Assembly (NCBI GenBank): GCA_942492375.1
Contig: CALOEL010000017.1
Location: 1-64,000, forward strand
DNA: 64,000 bases
Source: JAHEAO01 sp942492375
Lineage (GTDB): Bacteria > Pseudomonadota > Alphaproteobacteria > Rhodobacterales > Rhodobacteraceae
Reading direction: 5' to 3'
Shown here: positions 60,801 through 64,000 of the stretch, one piece after another
Position numbering within the stretch: the first letter of the stretch is position 1
How the letters are laid out: each line of letters starts with the position of its first letter
Notes under the pieces: generated by a model
What the model was told of the DNA's origin: nothing
What the model saw: the letters and a program-made list of their open reading frames with translations, nothing else
The model's database searches: none
Translations under genes and position numbers: made by a program

Positions 60801-61263
60801 GCAGCCGGGTAAGCTGCTGATAGGCGGCACGGTCACGCGGCAATGCGACCCAGTGCACGGAACTGTCGCATAGCACAAGGCGGCATCCGACGATCAGTTT
60901 GGGCAGGGAAATGGTTTCGGGTCGGTCGATCGGCCTGGGCTGTCCGACCTCCTGACGGGAACAGGCATCGATCCGGTGCTGGGACCGGATGCGGATGGCT
61001 TCGTCCGCTTCCCGCCGCAACTCTTTCAGCGCCGAATAGGCCCGCACCACGCCGGCTAGCGAGTTCCGGTCGGTGATGGCGATGGCATCCAACCCCAGCT
61101 CTGCCGCACGGGTGATCATTTCCTCGGGATGGGAGGCGCCGGTGAGAAAGGTGAAGTTGGTCGTCACGCAGAGCTCTGCATATGCCCGTTTCGCATGTTT
61201 CGTCCGCAACACGTCAGGCTGAAACGCCTCGACCGGACGATGGTTTCGGTTGACTGCGATCAT
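57880..61263 (-). CDS. dnaE2: Error-prone DNA polymerase DnaE2 (ImuC)
   Basis: C-family polymerase for damage-induced mutagenesis. The 1127-residue protein has an N-terminal PHP domain (AELCVTTNFTFLTGASHPEE, LDAIAITDRNSLAGVVRAY). The palm domain has catalytic Asps in PPDIDVDFEHERREEVIQH and CQGRGSAANSILCYLLGI. The fingers/thumb regions and a C-terminal OB domain (ITVCGLVITRQRPGTASG) follow. It is the third gene of the imuA-imuB-dnaE2 cassette and overlaps imuB by 4 bases (61260-61263). In alphaproteobacteria this cassette is under LexA control. Confidence 0.97.
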   Translation of the reverse strand: MIAVNRNHRPVEAFQPDVLRTKHAKRAYAELCVTTNFTFLTGASHPEEMITRAAELGLDAIAITDRNSLAGVVRAYSALKELRREADEAIRIRSQHRIDACSRQEVGQPRPIDRPETISLPKLIVGCRLVLCDSSVHWVALPRDRAAYQQLTRLLTLGKRRAEKGGCHLKLKDMLDACTGMILIGLPQNGLNDATAHIQMVRRRFPGHVFLGAAPRYDGSDQAYLTACARLAQKTSAPMVAVGDVLMHRASRRQLADVLTCMREHITIDEIGTRALLNAERRLKGAADMARMFRDHPAAIRRTQEIAVRCSFCLSELSYEYPDEISEGEAPQARLERLVLEGLKYRYPKEAPRKVIESIEKELKLVADLGFPAYFLTVHDIVQYARSKGILCQGRGSAANSILCYLLGITDVSPDQIAMVFERFISRYRGEPPDIDVDFEHERREEVIQHIYEKYGRHRAGLCATVIHFRSRAAIREVGKVMGLSQDVTASLSGQIWGMSNGGADPERIRELGLDPTDRRLAQTIRLIGEIIGFPRHLSQHVGGFVITRGRLDELCPIENAAMENRTVIEWDKDDIDALGILKVDVLGLGMLTCIRKAFDLLLQHEGQRLSIDTVPQEDKATYDMLCVADAVGVFQVESRAQMNFLPRMKPATFYDLVIEVAIVRPGPIQGGMVQPYIKRRQGLEKPEPFGPTLEAVTARTLGVPLFQEQAMQIAVVGAGFSAEEADHLRRSIASFRRMGTIGRFKDRFVTGMLKNGYSSETAERCFSQIEGFADYGFPESHAAAFAMLAYVSAWLKCHHPAVFACALLNSQPMGFYAPAQIVRDAREHQVEVRPICVNNSAWDNTLERRADGTLALRLGFRQIKGFREEDAGWIVAARGNGYRDTEAVWLRSGIAPAALEKLAEADGFSDMGLTRRDALWQVKAIRGQMPLPLFNDPIDGECIREPQVDLPAMHLGEEVVEDYVSMRLTLRAHPMELLRPSIPGLTPHDKLAETPLKRITVCGLVITRQRPGTASGVIFLTLEDETGVSNVVVWKDVYKRFRRIVMGGRLLRVTGHLQREGIVTHLIAQQIEDLSFRLSDLGHPMEGVVGITQPQADDAPRHRGQPARAMHPRDQAKRLFPSRDFH

Positions 61264-62738
61264 GCGAATTCACCCTGCACGAACCAGCCGGGATTCTGCG
61301 GTGTATAGAACAGCCAGAGCCTGCGCCCCTGCCGGGTTTCCACGTGCCAGTAGTCACGCATGCCGAACCGCCAGTTCTCATCGTCCAGCCACCATTCCGG
61401 AGCGATCCGTTCAGGCCCGGTGGCACGAGCAGCTGAAAACGCCATGCGCCGCCAGCGAAAATGCTTGGGTGGACAAGAGCCGTTGCCGGAAATGGATTCA
61501 GGCGGAAACAACCGCAAGGGACGCGGGCGCAGATTGACCCATGGTCCTTCCGGTTCCGAATAGGCGGCGGGCGCGACGAGAAAACTGCGTTCCGGAATAT
61601 TGCTGTCGGCAGGCAGGAACCGCTGGATACTTTCCAGCCCGATCCTGGTGCCGATCCGGGTGATGAGGTCGTCCACCTGGCTTTTCGACCCGGAAGAGAT
61701 GTGGCTGACTTGCTGGACCGGAAGCGGTTCGACCTGTATGGCTTCCAGCCGGATCTGGTCGATCCCGAAGTCGGCATCCACCTCACTCACCCCGCGCTCG
61801 AACAACGGCAGGATGCGGTGTGGATCGCGTAAGGGGCGGGCCAGACGCAGTTCCACCTTCTGCGCATCCCGATCGACACGGCGCAAGGTCAGGCACAGCA
61901 CCCTCGCTCCGGTTTCCTGCGCTTTGAGCTTTTCGCAAAGCTGGTTCAGCAGCCGCCCCGCTCCTGCCATCACATCGTCATGGAGCCCGATCGGATCTGG
62001 CAGGGTCATCCGGACACCGTAATGGGGAGGGTCGGCCAGCGGTGTGATCCCTTCGGGTTGCCGTCCCAAGGTCTGATCCAGCCTCATCAGGAGTTCCGAC
62101 CCGAAACGGCGGCCCAACGGCGCGCGGGCAGCCCCGGCCAGATCGCCTATGCTACGCAGCCCCAGCCGCTGCAATGCGACACAGGTCTGCTCGTCCAGCC
62201 GCAAGGCGGCCACCGGCAAGGTGCCGACTGCCCCCAGCATGTTGTCCGGTTTGGCCACGCCTTCGGCGTAATGTGCCAGCGCCCAGGCTGCTCCGCGCGT
62301 ATCCGCCACTCCGATCAATCCTGCGATTCCCGCCCGGCTCAGACGCTGCCGGATATCGGCAAGCATCGCGGCTTCACCTCCGAAGAGATGTGCAGCTCCC
62401 GTTATGTCGAGAACCAACCCATCCCGTCCCTCCAACCCCACCCAGGGGGAATACCGCGTGGCCCAGCGTCGCAGCACATGCAAAAACCCTTGATCCGCGG
62501 CAGGATCGGCCGGCCGGCTTTGCAGATCGGGACAAAAGGCGCGGGCGTCGGAATAGGACATGCCGCGATGCAGGCCTTGCCGCTCGGCTTCCTTGTTCAG
62601 GCAGTAAAGGCGACTGGCGTTGTTCTGCTTCAGCGTCAACGCAAAGGGCGCATCAACCGGATACATCCTCAGAATCCGGTCGCTCGCCAACCGGGGAAAC
62701 CACATGGACGCGATGCGACGCCCGATCCCATCGAACAT
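61260..62738 (-). CDS. imuB: Y-family polymerase-like protein ImuB
   Basis: Accessory subunit of the ImuABC mutasome; in other species it has lost polymerase activity and serves as beta-clamp-binding hub. The 492-residue protein has a Y-family N-terminal part (MWFPRLASDRILRM, LHRGMSYSDARAFCPDL, LDITGAAHLFGGEAAML) and helix-hairpin-helix LQRLGLRSIGDLAGA near residue 190. The start ATG 62738 has TAGGAG six bases upstream. It overlaps imuA by 86 bases and dnaE2 by 4. Confidence 0.95.
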   Translation of the reverse strand: MFDGIGRRIASMWFPRLASDRILRMYPVDAPFALTLKQNNASRLYCLNKEAERQGLHRGMSYSDARAFCPDLQSRPADPAADQGFLHVLRRWATRYSPWVGLEGRDGLVLDITGAAHLFGGEAAMLADIRQRLSRAGIAGLIGVADTRGAAWALAHYAEGVAKPDNMLGAVGTLPVAALRLDEQTCVALQRLGLRSIGDLAGAARAPLGRRFGSELLMRLDQTLGRQPEGITPLADPPHYGVRMTLPDPIGLHDDVMAGAGRLLNQLCEKLKAQETGARVLCLTLRRVDRDAQKVELRLARPLRDPHRILPLFERGVSEVDADFGIDQIRLEAIQVEPLPVQQVSHISSGSKSQVDDLITRIGTRIGLESIQRFLPADSNIPERSFLVAPAAYSEPEGPWVNLRPRPLRLFPPESISGNGSCPPKHFRWRRMAFSAARATGPERIAPEWWLDDENWRFGMRDYWHVETRQGRRLWLFYTPQNPGWFVQGEFA

Positions 62739-63234
62739 ACCAGGCTCCTAATGTTCCTGATTTGTTCTTTGTAAGCTTCCAGTTCTGCAGAGTCGAGTCA
62801 CCCTGGTCGAAAACCGGAGTGCAGTGCCACCGCGTCTCGGCTGCATTGCTTCCCATTCCGGACGGGATGAGGCAAAGCCCGGACGCCTCTCCGGCCTTGG
62901 CTGCCAACTGTAGCCGACGCCCATGTGTCAGGCTGAGCGGGTGGCTCAATTCCAGAACGACGAATGACACTGCGCCGTCCCGCAGCGCCTCCTCCATGAC
63001 GGCCAGACCTTCGCTCTGGTCCTTGACCTGCGCGACCAATAGCCGCGCGGGGTCGAAGAACGCGCTTAGACCGACCGGATTGATCACTTCCTTCCGCCAG
63101 GTCTCGCGCACCCACAGCACATCGGTCCGGCATTGTGCAGCGGCGATGGCGGCAAATGTGTGCGCCCCCGGGCCGCAGACCTCGTGGACACGAGCGCGGC
63201 GAAGCGGGAAGTTTGTGGAAAGATCAGTCTGCAT
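62653..63234 (-). CDS. imuA: Damage-induced mutasome protein ImuA
   Basis: RecA-like fold protein of the ImuABC system. The 193-residue protein has VHEVCGPGAHTFAAIAAAQ, VLWVRETWRKEVINPVGLSA, RLLVAQVKDQSEGLAVMEEA, and the typical SFVVLELSHPLSLTHGRRLQ then LAAKAG stretch. The C-terminus GAWYVRWDRASHRVHVV is conserved; the last part runs 86 bases into imuB. ATG 63234 is chosen; a TTG at 63243 is possible. It is the first gene of the cassette. Confidence 0.92.
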   Translation of the reverse strand: MQTDLSTNFPLRRARVHEVCGPGAHTFAAIAAAQCRTDVLWVRETWRKEVINPVGLSAFFDPARLLVAQVKDQSEGLAVMEEALRDGAVSFVVLELSHPLSLTHGRRLQLAAKAGEASGLCLIPSGMGSNAAETRWHCTPVFDQGDSTLQNWKLTKNKSGTLGAWYVRWDRASHRVHVVSPVGERPDSEDVSG

Positions 63235-63274
63235 GAGGCCCAAATTAAGGGCGGCGATACTGTTGGCAAGACCA

Positions 63275-63291
63275 GTTCGATGCAGTCGAAC
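63275..63291. promoter_or_regulatory. Palindrome upstream of imuA, possible damage-response operator
   Basis: GTTCGA (63275-63280) and TCGAAC (63286-63291) form a perfect 6-bp inverted repeat around 5 bases, 41 bases upstream of the imuA start. The usual alphaproteobacterial LexA box is the direct repeat GTTC-N7-GTTC, which I do not find here. The palindrome contains GTTC and GAAC half sites, so it is a candidate operator only. Confidence 0.4.
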
Positions 63292-63354
63292 GGCAGGTCG
63301 TGCTGTTCCCTGTCGAAACTTTCCGTGGGTTTGTCGGCAAGGATAACGGGGAAA

Positions 63355-63428
63355 TGGAGGCGAGTACCGGAATCGAACCGGTCTTCACGGATTTGCAATC
63401 CGGTGCGTAACCACTCCGCCAACTCGCC
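63355..63428 (-). tRNA. tRNA-Cys (GCA)
   Basis: Read on the minus strand: a 7-bp acceptor stem (GGCGAGT pairing with ACTCGCC), D loop with GTGGTTACGC, anticodon loop with TTGCAAA (anticodon GCA, Cys), T arm with GGTTCGATTCC, discriminator U and an encoded CCA (63355-63357). All arms fold. The U73 discriminator is the Cys identity base. No integrase or duplicated 3' end is seen beside it. Confidence 0.97.
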
Positions 63429-63442
63429 GAAGCCTCGCGCGG

Positions 63443-63470
63443 TCTATACCATGGCCGGTGCCGGCGCAAG
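63443..63470 (-). promoter_or_regulatory. Candidate promoter of tRNA-Cys
   Basis: On the minus strand, CTTGCG (63465-63470) and TATAGA (63443-63448) are separated by 16 bases, and the -10 lies 14 bases before the mature tRNA 5' end. The -10 fits well, the -35 only partly. Confidence 0.4.
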
Positions 63471-63561
63471 GCGGCATCATTCAATGGCTGGAATGTTGCT
63501 GTTCCAATTGTTCTATGCAACAAGGATTCAGCGGGAATCCGAACAGAAGAGTCTAGCAACA

Positions 63562-64000
63562 ATGGCCGACTATCAGACCAGGCGCACCATGATGGTCGAT
63601 ACCCAGGTTCGACCCTCCGACGTGACCAAGTTTCCGATCATCAGTGCGATGCTGTCAGTGCCACGCGAAGCCTTCGTGCCTGACAACAAGCGCGAGGTTG
63701 CCTATGTCGGAGAGAACATAGATCTCGGCAATGGAAGAGTGATCCTCGAGCCGCGCACCTTGGCGAAGATGCTTGACGCGCTGGATGTTCAACCCGACGA
63801 AATGGTGCTCGATATCGGCTGTGGCCTGGGTTATTCCAGCGCTGTCATCGCCCATCTGGCCGAAGCGGTCGTTGCGGTCGAAGAGGATCCGGCGCTTGCC
63901 GCCGAAGCGCAAACGCAGCTGGCCGAACATGGCGCGGACAATGTCGCAGTGATCGAAGGTCCCCTTGAACAAGGCGCCGCGAAGCACGGCCCTTACGACG
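63562..64000 (+). CDS. Protein-L-isoaspartate O-methyltransferase family protein, 3' part cut off
   Basis: The first 146 codons of a SAM-dependent methyltransferase of the Pcm family, open to the right edge. The start is MADYQTRRTMMVDTQVRPSD, and the PCMT-type ILEPRTLAKMLDALDVQPD precedes the SAM loop VLDIGCGLGYSSAVIAHLAE (about residues 82-101). The canonical repair enzyme methylates isoaspartyl residues; this Rhodobacteraceae branch is often found before a TolC-like gene and its activity is less certain. ATG 63562 is the first good start. It diverges from tRNA-Cys. Confidence 0.9.
   Translation, partial: MADYQTRRTMMVDTQVRPSDVTKFPIISAMLSVPREAFVPDNKREVAYVGENIDLGNGRVILEPRTLAKMLDALDVQPDEMVLDIGCGLGYSSAVIAHLAEAVVAVEEDPALAAEAQTQLAEHGADNVAVIEGPLEQGAAKHGPYD

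Noticed and set aside
63355..63428. tRNA-Cys as an integration site of a mobile element
   Set aside because: No integrase, no direct repeat of the tRNA 3' end and normal core genes on both sides.

Overview
The window is a GC-rich chromosomal segment with the gene content and order of an alphaproteobacterium of the Rhodobacteraceae (Paracoccus/Rhodobacter/roseobacter type). The evidence is the ruvCAB to tol-pal order, the ctaC-ctaB-coxF-ctaG-ctaE-surf1-thrC-M16 peptidase order, the tad pilus locus with its TPR lipoproteins, and the imuA-imuB-dnaE2 cassette. It is mostly core genome: I see no phage, insertion sequence, CRISPR array or rRNA. There is one tRNA (tRNA-Cys).

Layout. 1-3.3 kb: a cut-off YeeE/YedE transporter (minus) diverging from an MFS transporter, then prmA and a small membrane protein that ends in a strong terminator. 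3.3-13.6 kb: a DUF1127 protein, then ruvC-ruvA-ruvB, a conserved unknown, and the full ybgC-tolQ-tolR-tolA-tolB-pal-cpoB envelope operon running into tilS. 13.7-19.9 kb: ftsH (TTG start), a MOSC protein, then on the minus strand a PaaI-type thioesterase and the DNA-repair pair pdeM and lhr-type helicase. 20-32.3 kb (minus): a tad/Flp pilus locus with two Flp pilins, cpaB, cpaC, an OmpA-like lipoprotein, cpaE, tadA, tadB, tadC, two TPR lipoproteins and prepilin peptidase, followed by an unusual AAA+ ATPase. Terminator-like hairpins after the second-listed pilin in transcription order and after cpaB suggest stepped expression.

32.6-39.1 kb: a lytic transglycosylase overlapping a HAD-UbiA fusion. 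The fusion is convergent with an SDR (DprE2-like), an FAD oxidase (DprE1-like) and a flippase-like membrane protein. Together these look like decaprenylphosphoryl-arabinose synthesis and handling, best known from mycobacteria. The UbiA part is cut short, so the pathway may be decaying or completed elsewhere. A two-subunit 3-oxoacid CoA-transferase follows. 39.1-40 kb: an AT-richer, lone NADAR-family gene preceded by three helically phased GAATT repeats; it is the best candidate for recently acquired DNA. 40-45.4 kb (minus): topA, dprA, tldD.

45.5-55.4 kb (plus): cytochrome aa3 oxidase subunits II and III with assembly factors (heme O synthase, CoxF, Cox11/CtaG, SURF1), then thrC, an M16 peptidase, a GNAT acetyltransferase, a secreted metallo-beta-lactamase-fold protein and a D-2-hydroxyacid dehydrogenase-type flavoprotein. 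55.4-64 kb: apt, a Nudix hydrolase, Kdo transferase waaA, the SOS mutagenesis cassette dnaE2-imuB-imuA, tRNA-Cys (all minus), and the start of a pcm-like methyltransferase on plus.

The most interesting leads are the DprE1/DprE2/UbiA cluster with its truncated prenyltransferase, the AAA+ ATPase next to the tad locus, the Flp pilins with Asp-Trp where Glu-Tyr is usual, and the isolated NADAR gene. None is proven novel from sequence alone.
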